NCBI RefSeq assembly: GCF_902167145.1
Contig: NC_050101.1
Coordinates: 130,416,990 to 130,480,989, forward strand
DNA from: Zea mays
Taxonomy: Eukaryota > Streptophyta > Magnoliopsida > Poales > Poaceae
Length of the DNA: 64,000 bases
Reading direction: 5' to 3'
Under the pieces are notes generated by a model that did not search any database, was not told where the DNA came from, and was given only the letters and a program-made list of their open reading frames with translations. The position numbers and the translations under genes are program-made. Positions within the stretch are counted from its first letter, which is position 1. Every line of letters begins with the position of its first letter. Of this stretch, positions 45,221-54,787 are shown piece after piece.

Positions 45221-47110
45221 ATGTCGGGAGCATCCGCCATGAAGGAGATCGGGACCGGCGGCTACAAGTCCGCAAGCTCGGGGAGAACACACTCGAGGGA
45301 GTCCGCCCACAAGCACAAGGAGGAATCCTCTTCCTCCATCAAGTCCCAACGAAAGGGTGACAAGAAGAAGAAGATGAAAAAAGTGGTCTACTACGAGACC
45401 GACTCTTCGTCACCCTCCACCTCTGGCTCGGAATCGGCATCCGCCACTTCTAAATGCCATGAGCGCAAGAAGTATAGTAAGATGCCCATTCGCTACCCTC
45501 ATATTTCAAAACACACTCCATTACTTTCCGTCCCATTAGGCAAACCACCTATGTTTGAAGGTGAAGATTATTCTATGTGGAGTGATAAAATGAGGCATCA
45601 TCTAACCTCACTCCACAAAAGCATATGGGATATTGTTGAGTATGGAGCGCAGGTACCAAAGAAAGGGGACAAGAATTATGATTCGGAGGAGGTCAAACAA
45701 ATCCAACACTTCAACTCCCAAGCCACTACTATACTCCTCGCCTCTCTAAGTCGAGAGAAGTATAATAAGGTGCAAGGGATGAAGAGTGCAAAGGAGATTT
45801 GGGACATGCTCAAGACCGCGCACGAGGGAGATGAGGTGACCAAGATCACCAAGCGGGAAACGATCGAGGGGGAGCTCGGTCGCTTCATGCTTCACCAAGG
45901 AGAGGAGCCACAAGCCATGTACAACCGGCTCAAAACCTTGGTGAACCAAGTGTGCAACCTCGGGAGCACCAAACGGGATGACCATGAGATGGTCAAGGTT
46001 ATTCTAAGATCACTTGTATTTCTTAACCCTACGCAAGTTCAATTAACTCGTGGTGATCCTAAATATAAACTAATGTCTCCCGAGAAAGTAATAGCAAAGT
46101 TTGTGAGCTTTGAATTAATGATCAAAGGCTCAAAGAAAATCATCGAGCAAGGCGCCACCTCCACACCCGAGGTGCAACCCGTCGCCTTCAAAGCGACGGA
46201 GGAGAAGAAGGAGGAGTCTACACCAAGTAGGCTTCCCATCGACGCCTCCAAGCTCGACAACGAGGAGATGACTTTAATCATCAAAAGCTTTCGCCAAATC
46301 CTCAAGCAAAGGAAGGGGAGAGATTACAAGCCCCGTTCCAAGAAGGTGTGCTACAAATATGGTAAACCCGGTCATTTTATTGATAAATGTCCGTTATCTA
46401 GTGATAGTGACAGGGGCGACGACAAGAAGGGAAAGAGAAGAGAAAATAAGAAGTATTACAAGAAGAAGGGTGGCGATGCCCATGTATGCGGCGTGTGGGA
46501 CTCTGACGAGAGCTCCACCGACTCCTCCTCCGACGAGGACGCCGCCAACATCGCCGTCAACAAGGGCCTTCTCTTCCCCAACGTCGGCCACAAGTGCCTC
46601 ATGGCAAAGGACGGCAAGAAGAAGAAGGTAAAATCAAGATCCTCCACTAAGTATGCAACTTCTAGTGATGAGGATAATTCTAGTGATGATGAGGATAACT
46701 TGCTTACTCTTTTTGTCAATCTTAACATGCAACAAAAAGAGAAATTGAATGAATTGATTAGTGCTATTCATGAGAAGGATAAACTCTTGGATAGCCAAGA
46801 GGACTTCCTTATTAAGGAAAACAAAAGGCATGTTAAGGTTAAAAATGCTTATGCTCAGGAGGTAGAGAAAAATGAAAAATTGACTAGTGAGCTTAGCACT
46901 TGTCATTACACTATTTCTAGTCTTAGAAATGAAAATGCCAAATTAATTGCTAAGGTTGAGAAATTAAATGTTAGTGATGATTCTCTTGTCAACCTTAGAA
47001 ATGATAACGCTAATTTGATTGCTAAGATTGACAAATTGAATGCATCTCTCTCTAGCCTTAAAATTGAGAATGAAATATTGACTGCTAAGGCTAAAGATTT
47101 TACATGCTAA
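45221..47110 (+). CDS. Element D gag (Sirevirus type)
   Basis: 629 residues from ATG 45221 to TAA 47108. An N-terminal Ser/Lys-rich tail (KEESSSSIKSQRKGDKKKKM) precedes the gag domain at about 100-320 (PPMFEGEDYSMWSDKMRHHL, LLASLSREKYNKVQGMKSAK, LGRFMLHQGEEPQAMYNRLK). A zinc knuckle near 390 reads CYKYGKPGHFIDKC: the second Cys is Tyr, so this knuckle should not bind zinc. Acidic Ser/Asp stretches (DSDESSTDSSSDED) and a long C-terminal coiled coil with a repeated N.NA.LIAK.EKLN motif follow. The frame ends about where pol should begin; after the stop comes LTR sequence. Gag would package RNA; with the knuckle damaged this is doubtful. Confidence 0.88.
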   Translation: MSGASAMKEIGTGGYKSASSGRTHSRESAHKHKEESSSSIKSQRKGDKKKKMKKVVYYETDSSSPSTSGSESASATSKCHERKKYSKMPIRYPHISKHTPLLSVPLGKPPMFEGEDYSMWSDKMRHHLTSLHKSIWDIVEYGAQVPKKGDKNYDSEEVKQIQHFNSQATTILLASLSREKYNKVQGMKSAKEIWDMLKTAHEGDEVTKITKRETIEGELGRFMLHQGEEPQAMYNRLKTLVNQVCNLGSTKRDDHEMVKVILRSLVFLNPTQVQLTRGDPKYKLMSPEKVIAKFVSFELMIKGSKKIIEQGATSTPEVQPVAFKATEEKKEESTPSRLPIDASKLDNEEMTLIIKSFRQILKQRKGRDYKPRSKKVCYKYGKPGHFIDKCPLSSDSDRGDDKKGKRRENKKYYKKKGGDAHVCGVWDSDESSTDSSSDEDAANIAVNKGLLFPNVGHKCLMAKDGKKKKVKSRSSTKYATSSDEDNSSDDEDNLLTLFVNLNMQQKEKLNELISAIHEKDKLLDSQEDFLIKENKRHVKVKNAYAQEVEKNEKLTSELSTCHYTISSLRNENAKLIAKVEKLNVSDDSLVNLRNDNANLIAKIDKLNASLSSLKIENEILTAKAKDFTC

Positions 47111-47114
47111 GATG

Positions 47115-48122
47115 AAAATGTGCACCACCGGACAGTGTCCAGTGCACCAGGGTGGATCAACTCCAACTTGTCACCTTCGGGAATTCTGGGAGCCACTCCG
47201 CTATAATTCACCGGACTATCCGGTGTAGCACCGGACTGTCTGGCGTGCCAGCGGAGTAACGGCTAAACAGCGCCAACGGTCGTCTGCAAAGGAACAATGA
47301 AACGCTACAGTGCGTGCCTGCGCGCGCAGAAGTCAGAGCAGCCGTCAGAAGGCGCACCGGACTGTGAACAGTGACTGTCTGTGCACCACCGGACTGTCCG
47401 GTGGCCCACATGTCAGAAGCTCCAACGGCCGAACCCTAACGGTCGGGTGACATGGCTGGCGCACTGGACAGTGTTCGGTGGCGCACCGGACTGTCCGGTG
47501 CGCCATACGACAGCAGCCTTCACCAACGGCCATTTTGGTGGTCGGGGCTATTATAGCCCCAACCACCACACTTCAATGTATCCAAGTTTTCAGCCATCAA
47601 ACCTCATACAAGAGCTCTAGACTTCATTCCAAGACACAAACAAAGAGATCAAATCCTCTCCCAAGTCCGGAATCACTCCAAACAAATTAGTGACTAGAGA
47701 GAGAGACTTTTGTGTTCATTTGAGCTCTTGCGCTTGGATCGCTTTTCTTCTTCCTCTATTCTTGTTTCCAACTCACTTGTAATCAAAACAAGAGACACCA
47801 AGTTGTGGTGGTCCTTGTAGTGGACTTAGTGTCCCATTTGATTGAAGAGAAAGGCTCACTCGGTCTAAGTGACCGTTTGAGAGAGGGAAAGGGTTGAAAG
47901 AGACCCGGTTTTTGTGACCACCTCAACAGGGAGTAGGTTTGCAAGAACCGAACCTCGGTAAAACAAATCACCGTGTTCATTCGCCTTATTTCTTTGTTGA
48001 TTTATTTTCCCTCTCTTTCGGACTCAAATTTAATTCTAACGATAACCCCGGTTTGTAGTGTGTGCTTAAGTTTGTAAATTTCAGATTCCACCTATCCACC
48101 CCCCCTCTCTAGGCGACTTTCA
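47115..48122 (+). repeat. Element D 3' LTR, 5'-truncated
   Basis: It aligns with the 5' LTR from about 44060 on (CAGGGTGGATCAACTC...) and ends CGACTTTCA followed by GTCAC. The TATA region reads GGGCTATTATAGCC, altered from the 5' copy. The MITE is absent. Confidence 0.9.
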
Positions 48123-48585
48123 GTCACCTTTGGTGTTTTCTGGTTTTTCAACAAGCGGACAGTCCACGCTTGAGGCCGGACGGTCCGAGCTTGGTCCCGA
48201 ACGGTGCTCTCTTCTGCTTCAGACAGTTCGTAGTGTAAATCAGAGTTTTGCATAGTTCCTGTCTGAGGCACACCTTGGTGTCGTCGACGGTCCGTCGGTA
48301 GGGCCCGAACGGTCCACGCACAGGTGAATTTTCCAAAAAGTTTTTCCTGTTCGGAATAATCTATGGTATTCCGGACAATCAATATAGATGAACTTATGCA
48401 CCTGAGAAATAAACAACTAGGCAAACTAGTTCGTCCATAAGATTTGTGATGGTCGTCAAGCACCAAAATCGATTTTAGAATAATGGTTAAGGTCATATAT
48501 CTTTCAGAAACAAGCGGGCTTCTAGTCCATGCCATTTCAAATATTTGAATGAAAATTATAAATAATAAAAATATTAAATATAGTA

Positions 48586-48664
48586 CTCCCTCTGTTCTTT
48601 TTTATTTCTCGCGTTTTAGTTAAAAATGAATTAGCGAGCGACAAATATTCAAGAACGGAGGTAG
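48586..48664. mobile_element. Stowaway MITE
   Basis: CTCCCTCTGTTC ... GAACGGAGGTAG, 79 bp, flanked by TA. Standard Stowaway termini. Confidence 0.85.
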
Positions 48665-48667
48665 TAT

Positions 48668-48860
48668 ATTATAAAACTAATTATATAGATGAAGGTTAAA
48701 CGACAAGACAAATCTATTAAGCCTAATTAATCCATAATTAGTAAATATTTACTGCAACGTCATATGGATGAATCATATACTAATTCAGCTTAATAAATTT
48801 GTCTTAATATTTAGTTTTCATATGTATAGTTTGTTTTGTAACTAGCATGTAAACATATGT
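48668..48860. repeat. MITE fragment related to 42670-42985
   Basis: ATAAAACTAATTATATAGAT, then GACAAGACAAATCTATTAAG and the opposing TTAATAAATTTGTCTTAATA half. No clean ends. Confidence 0.5.
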
Positions 48861-50130
48861 TGTGACTGACAAAAACAAGTGGATACCCCTACACATATTT
48901 CATGAGCTTCTGAATCATCTTGACAAGTTGACATTACCCCTACAATGGCCAAAAAGAGTAAACATATACTCTCAGCTATAAAATTTGTGCAAATCAAAGT
49001 AGCTTAATTTTAATTAGATTTGTAATAAATAGTATATATCTAACTATATTTAACTATATATCTAACTATATCTATTATGAAAATATGTTTTATAATTAGT
49101 TTAATAATACGTATTTTATATCATAACTCAAAAAACGAGGATCCATCTCGTCCCGTCCACTCCCCACCACACCGCTAATGGCTTCACGTCTCCGCCGCGT
49201 CGGCCCGATCAGCACAGATGCGAACTCCGCCCAGAACCTAGGCATCTCCGTGAAGGCAGCGGTGCAGGGGAGCGAGTGGGAGAGACGAAGATGTATCCTT
49301 TTCTTCTGAAGCATGGCTCGGTGCTTGTGATGAGAGCCTACACTAGAGATTGCAATGGGACCTCGATCCTTCTCGATTATTCATGAGGAATTCTTTCATT
49401 AGAAAATAGGAAAGTTTCTTCCCCACTGTGATATAATCGGACAAAATTCTCCCCCGATAGGAAATAGGGACGTAGAAACATTCTTCATCCTCATTACCTA
49501 CGGGGAGTCGTTAAACTTTTATGTAACGATATTTTTTTAATAGTTAATAATAAAAATAAATAATTACCTTGTCTAGAGATTATTCATCGTACAAATATGT
49601 TTATTTTTATATACACATGATAATTTCTTATATCTGATAATGTGTATAAAGAAACGTACGTCTTAGAAACATAGATCCTTATCACTTATCAAGATTTATC
49701 GCCGTAGATAACAAGGATGTGAAATAAACATTCAGGATGGGAAAAATATCCCCGCAAACGTTCATGGGATACTCGTGAAAACAAAAATCATCAGAAAACG
49801 GCAAAATCCCCACGAAGCGAGCCAAAGTGAGATCACCAAGGTTCTAACTGACTTCACGCATGTACTGTCCAGCTTGTGGATCTTGCTGCCCACTTGAATG
49901 TTTTGCGGCAATGCATTATATGATGAACATCACACATCAACCCAGTTCACATGTGGGCTTGTGTTTAACACTACACCCATTTTCGTACCAACCAATACAA
50001 GTCTCCGGAATTTAGCCTGTTGACGCTCTAAAGCGAAGCGACACTTCACTTGCATAGCAGGCAAGCTGCAACTCCTGCATCACACCTTTACTATCATGTC
50101 TCGTAGATTGTTCTGCTAAACTCTAAACAA
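48861..50130. other. Intergenic region without a supported gene
   Basis: AT-rich with short tandem ATATCTAACTAT repeats near 49035-49075. A minus-strand frame at 49314-49096 (72 residues) has no recognisable domain. 49340-49830 has scattered CCCCGC/GGGGA blocks that may be a decayed transposon, but I see no matching ends. Confidence 0.4.
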
Positions 50131-50302
50131 CAGACAAGATTGACAGTACAAAACCAGTGCAGTAATTATGTCAACTACAAACAGAAATTACATCGAGTCC
50201 AAATACTAAATCTCCAGCGTCAGATTCTAGATCCAAAGTACTGGGGCAATCGAACCGGGGCCAAAATTTGGATGCCCGCAGCTAGTTTTACATGTATCAC
50301 TG

Positions 50303-50308
50303 TTTATT
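50303..50308 (-). terminator. Candidate polyadenylation signal of the PDS5-like gene
   Basis: AATAAA on the minus strand, about 340 bp past the stop codon at 50648-50650. Confidence 0.4.
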
Positions 50309-50647
50309 GCCTACAACATTTCTACAAGAGTTCAACAACAAAGCACTATGTCCTGCAAAAGATCTAATAGATAGTATGTTACAAAACCTCTGACCCCCCT
50401 CTAAAAATTACAAGACAACCGGGGGATGCCATGCCATAACTTAATGGGCAACAGGTGCCCACATCTAATAACATTACAAACAAATCCTATTCCACTTCTA
50501 TACTAACGTGTTGCTATCGAAACAAACATTTTCTACATTACAACTGTCAATTGCAAGGTGTCAATCAATGAAATATCCACATTCGCGAACGACTGCCTGC
50601 CTGTGAAATCTGCATCCTAATATGAAAGGTCAGCTGAGAAAGCAAGA

Positions 50648-52175
50648 CTATGTTGCTTTCGCTGTACGTTTTTTCCAGACGCTCTGCACATTCAACATGA
50701 AGCAAATTGGTGAGAATCTTAAATCGGAAGATGAGAAGTATCAAAACTGAGGTTAGGTTCGGAACACAGAATGCACTCACGAGAGTTTCGCTGTCTGATT
50801 CCTCCTTGTTGCTCAAAGTATGGTCATCCAGCTTTTCCACAACCTTGGACTCCTTTCCTGCCTTCCCTTGCATTTCTAAATCTTTTGAGTCCTTCCCTGC
50901 TTTCTCTTTCACGTGGGCGTCTTTGGACTCTTTCCCTACCTTCTCTTTCATTTTTACATCTTTTGAGTCCTTCCCTGGCTTCTCTTTCACTTCCGCATCT
51001 TTGGATTTTTTCGCTGCTTTCTCTTTCATTTCTACATCTTTGGACTCCTTCCCGATCTTCTCTTTCATTTCCATGTCTTTGGAGTCCTTCCCTGCCTTCT
51101 CTTTCATTTCGTTCCCTACCTTCTTTTTCGTTTCCAAGCCTTTGGAGTCCTTCCTTGCCTTCTCTTTCGTTTCCAAGCCTTTGAAGTCCTTCGCTGACTT
51201 CTCTTTTATTTTCACATCTTTAGAATCTTTCCTGGCATTCTCTTTCTCAGCGGAGCTAACTACTACTTCCTCCATGTGGCCATCTGTGGTATAAAAGACC
51301 ACATTAGGCTCAAGTATGAAGACTTGAAGAGGGCATGCATATTGTAAAAACAACAGGCTCATACAATCAATGATAACTCGTTAAGCAATCATACCAGAGT
51401 TTACATCTTTGTCAACATCTGAGCGAGCAAGAGAACTGGATGAATCTGAATCATTACCACCAGCTCCACTACCTTCTTCAACAGAATTGTTTCTTCCTGC
51501 AGTCTTTCTCCGCTTGTTCGTTGGTTGCCCTTTCTTCTTCGAAGGTAAGGACCTATAAAGATGGAGTTGGCAGATGAATTGCACCATGATTACGAAACTG
51601 AACCATTACAACATTTCAAATTCATACCAGCTTACCTCTTTTTTGACTTCGTTTGGCTAGGAGGAGACTTGCTGCTGCTAGTTATCTCCAGTGCTCTGCA
51701 AGGTGACTGAGTGTAGTTTATAAATGACACCACATGCTACTATATATACAGAGGACTTTAATACTAACAACCCCCTCCGTTTTTTTAATTTGACGTTTGT
51801 TAGCGTATATTTGTACTATCCGGCATCAAATAAAGAAAAATGGAGGTAGTATATGTTTAGTTATTTATGTTAATCCAATGCTTTGCATATGCCTGTTTCT
51901 TAGCTTCTCCAACAGTGGCACAGCAGTTTATTAGAGTAGATTCTAAATTAAACAAAATACCAGCTCACCTTCCTGGGTTTGTCCCAAGATGATCCTTCTT
52001 TTGCTTCTGCAATATTGAGTAAACAAAAAATGAGTCATCAGTATCTTCTACATTAAAAAGACAAAGAAAGCATTAAAAATACTCCCACCTTCACTGATGA
52101 GTCATTACTTTCAATCAGTATCCACTTCTCTTTAGCCAAGTTAAGCACTTCAACATCTCCGTCATCGTATAGCAC
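50648..52175 (-). CDS. 3' exons of a PDS5/Tudor-type sister-chromatid cohesion factor gene (partial)
   Basis: Minus-strand exons with consistent phases and GT..AG introns: 52175-52089, 52006-51969, 51695-51636, 51552-51395, 51283-50781 and 50683-50648 (TAG). The first encodes VLYDDGDVEVLNLAKEKWIL, the end of a Tudor domain as in plant PDS5-like proteins, which bind cohesin and histone marks in the nucleus. The next exons are Ser/Lys-rich (PPSQTKSKKRSLPSKKKGQP, a likely nuclear signal). The 503-bp exon encodes about eleven copies of a 13-residue unit (KEKAGKDSKDMEM-like). The protein ends SVWKKRTAKAT. The 51395 exon edge is inferred from GTATGA and the phase. The N-terminal HEAT-repeat part must lie beyond the LINEs or outside the window; whether the gene is whole cannot be told. 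Confidence 0.82.
50820..51255 (-). repeat. 39-bp coding minisatellite in the PDS5-like gene
   Basis: About eleven units of 39 bp, consensus KEKxGKxSKDxxM on the minus strand. One unit is short (KKKVGNEM). Units differ mostly in the last three residues. Confidence 0.85.
51770..51849. mobile_element. Stowaway MITE in a PDS5-like intron
   Basis: CCCCCTCCGTTTTTT ... AAAAATGGAGGTAG followed by TA. The left terminus has one change from CTCCCTCCGT. It lies between the exons at 51636-51695 and 51969-52006. Confidence 0.75.
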
Positions 52176-52595
52176 CTATGCAGGGAAGTAAAACCGTATA
52201 AGTCCATCCAGTGTCTATAAATTTTTAACGATTTGGACTGAAATTGTCATCTCTACAACTTCCACATGTTGAAATGTCATTGAGTTGATACTGTGTGTAA
52301 ATGAAGTTGCTACTGTGAGCACCAAACACTCAGTCCAGTGGTATAAACAGTAGACAATACTAAAGTTATACCGGTGCTTCAGTATTTTTCACTTTTTGGA
52401 AAGGTAACCTACAGCATTAATACACACTGCTAAAGCACAGATGCTATAATGGTATTGGCTATTTCCATGTGGCTTAAATAGCAGCAGCTAATTGTCATTT
52501 TGTACTTGCAAAATCCTGTGCACAATCATCAAGCGAGGGCAGGTAATGGTACCTAAGTAAACACTTCTTTACACAGACATTATATACGGTGTGTG
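52176..52595 (-). other. PDS5-like intron, part next to the exon
   Basis: AT-rich, ends on the minus strand in the acceptor GCATAG at 52176-52177. No exon seen. Confidence 0.5.
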
Positions 52596-52619
52596 TTTTT
52601 CTCAAACACCAGAGAGCTG

Positions 52620-54034
52620 CGTAGATAGCTAACCGGCTGCCCGGTTGGAAGGCTCCACTACTAAACCTTGCTGGCAGGGCAGCCTTGGTCCAGTTCGTGC
52701 TCTCTGCAATCCCCGTATATCTTTTCATCGCCATGAATGTTCCCAAGTGGGTTATCAGTGCTATTGACAAAATTCGGCGAGGTTTCTTGTGAAGGGTAGA
52801 AAAGATGTGAAAGGGGGGCATTGCCTTGTGGCGTGGGATAAAGTCACCAGACCGCTGGACCTTGGTGGACTTGGTATCCCAAATCTGATATATAAGAATT
52901 GGGCGCTGCAAGCTAAATGGCTTTGGCTCATCAAGACTGACCCGAATAGGCCTTGGAGTGGATTGGATCTCCCTGTTCAGTCACAAGGAAACTAGTGGCC
53001 AGTTCGATGTACACTAATGTGGGTAATGGCAAAAACACCCTTTTTTGGAGGGACAGATGGATAAATGAGTGCTCTATCGCTGAGCTGGCACCTGAAGTGA
53101 TCTCAAAGGTGGATAAAAAGGTTGCCTCTACCAGGACAGTGCATCAAGCCTTAGAGGGCATGTTGTGGGTCAGGGACATCAAGTCAACCCTCTCCCTTGT
53201 AGGGATACAGCAATATCTTACGCTTTGGGACACCCTGGGTGAGATCGTGCTCACTCTTCAGGAGGATCATCATGTGTGGAGATTCGAGTCGTCGGGCCTT
53301 TTCTCTTCTAGGTCCTGCTACAAGGTTCTGTTTTTGGGCTCCATCACTTTCGAACCTTGGAAAAGACTTTGGAAATCTTGGGCTCCTCCTAAGTGTAAGA
53401 CCTTTTTATGGTTAGCCATGCAGAATAAGTGTTGGATAGCTGACAGGTTGCAAAAAAGAGGTCTTCCCCATCCGGAAGCATGCCCTTTCTGTGAACAAGA
53501 GCAAGAAACAGTTCAGCATCTGTTGACTGGTTGTGTCTTCGCCAGGCAGTTTTGGCATAGCATCCTCTCCCCCTTTGGTATGGGCCACTTAACTCCAGGA
53601 CCAGAGGATACTAATTTTGCTGATTGGTGGGGTCTTATGACCATTCAGGTGCACAAAAGCAAGAGAAAGGGAGTCAACAGTGCCATTATTTTGGGAACAT
53701 GGTGCCTTTGGTTGCATAGAAACAGAGTTATTTTCGATGGAGATTTACCAACCATTAGCAAGGTGCATAGAAGCTTCGTCGACGAGCTATCCTTATGGGT
53801 GCTGGCTGGTGCCAAACACCTCGGAAGCCTTGGGCTTGCTGCTGCTCTAGGCGCAGCAGGCCCGACTTAATTTTTTCCTTGGTCGTCTTTTTGTACCTTA
53901 GTCCTATGGATAGTTTTATTTATGCTTGTTGCTGGCCACCATAGGATGGTTTTTTGTACTGGTCCTCTTGGACCTTAATTTCCCTTTCTTCTTAATATAA
54001 TGATGTGCAGCTCTCCTGCGTTTTTCGAGAAAAA
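52620..54034 (+). mobile_element. 5'-truncated L1-type LINE, plus strand
   Basis: It starts within ORF2 at the end of the RT domain (WKAPLLNLAGRAALVQFVLS, frame near 52630). After a stop and frame change near 52790 it runs open at 52953-53870 through the zinc-binding RT tail (GLFSSRSCYKVLFL, WAPPKCKTFLWLAM, CPFCEQEQETVQHLLTGC). The 3' end is TTAATATAATGATGTGCAGC, then CTCCTGCG, TTCGAG and a short A tail. The missing 5' part is typical of incomplete reverse transcription. Confidence 0.9.
52953..53870 (+). pseudogene. LINE ORF2 C-terminal part (zf-RVT domain)
   Basis: 305 residues without the polymerase or endonuclease domains. The zinc-binding motif C-P-F-C ... H-L-L-T-G-C is intact. Not functional alone. 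Confidence 0.88.
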
Positions 54035-54580
54035 TTAAGCAAAGAGAAGTACGAGAAGCTAAGCCTGCTCCCCAAACACCCAGCTACATATATGGTATTT
54101 GTATATCATTTTCAGATTTAAAATTTAAAATGATCAAGAACACACTGTGCTACTTAATGGAAATATTTTCTTAAACATACTTAATCGAAGTATTTATTTG
54201 TAAACTTCAAAATATCAAACTATTTATCTAAAAAGTCCCGTTTTAAAATTTATGTGGAGATAACATTTTAACTGAGAGATTGAAACGTGCAAAAGTGTTA
54301 CATAGGCAATAAATAAGAAAGACACTACACAGCAAACAATAAAGGAACCAGATGTTTGCAATTGCAATAGCTTTAGATGCCACAGGTCATTACAATAATC
54401 ATGATTTGAAACACAAAGTATTAACTAATATTCTGTGACACTAAAGTTTTTAAGCAACAACAGTAGTACCTAACCTACTAATTTAATAACATCCAAGGCA
54501 GAACAGAAAAAAGTCATTACATTTACAAATACTCAGTTGTATTCACCAGCATAGAAAATCTCCAAAGAAAAAGTAAACTG
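54035..54580. other. Spacer between two LINEs, probably PDS5-like intron
   Basis: AT-rich, low-complexity; I find no exon with splice sites in either strand. Confidence 0.4.
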
Positions 54581-54787
54581 TTTTTTCTCGAACACGCAGG
54601 AGAGCTGCGCATCAATATATTAAGAAGAAAAGGGGAAAAATACCCCGAAACAGACAGAACAACACCCAAAAAACACACACACACACACCGAACCCACCTA
54701 GCCAGAAAGAACAACTGGAGCAGGGGCAGGGGCAGAGCGTTTGTCAGCTGACAAACACCCCAACACTAAAACAGAGAAAACCCTAAA

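Larger units (their letters stand above)
43840..48122 (+). mobile_element. Element D: Sirevirus-type copia derivative carrying only gag
   Basis: It starts TGAAAGGGAAATAGG and ends CTAGGCGACTTTCA, with GTCAC at 43835-43839 and 48123-48127. Order: 5' LTR, primer site, gag, then directly a 3' LTR that lacks its first 220 bp or so. Protease, integrase, RT and RNase H are absent. The 5' LTR and gag resemble the maize Opie/Ji group (inference from family features). Confidence 0.93.
42989..48506 (-). mobile_element. Solo LTR of a Sirevirus-type copia element, split by element D
   Basis: On the minus strand it starts TGAAAGATATATGACC (48506) and ends CCTCTAGGCGACTTTC (42990), the termini of grass Sirevirus LTRs. 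Its own sequence is 42989-43839 plus 48128-48506, about 1.23 kb. No second LTR or internal region is attached, hence solo. Possible target duplications are GAAAT (42984-42988) and GAAAC (48507-48511), one base apart, so the left boundary is uncertain. Confidence 0.65.

Noticed and set aside
50707..51294. 195-residue Ser/Phe-rich frame on the plus strand
   Set aside because: It is the antisense of the Lys/Asp repeat exon of the PDS5-like gene, where splice sites and phases support the minus strand.
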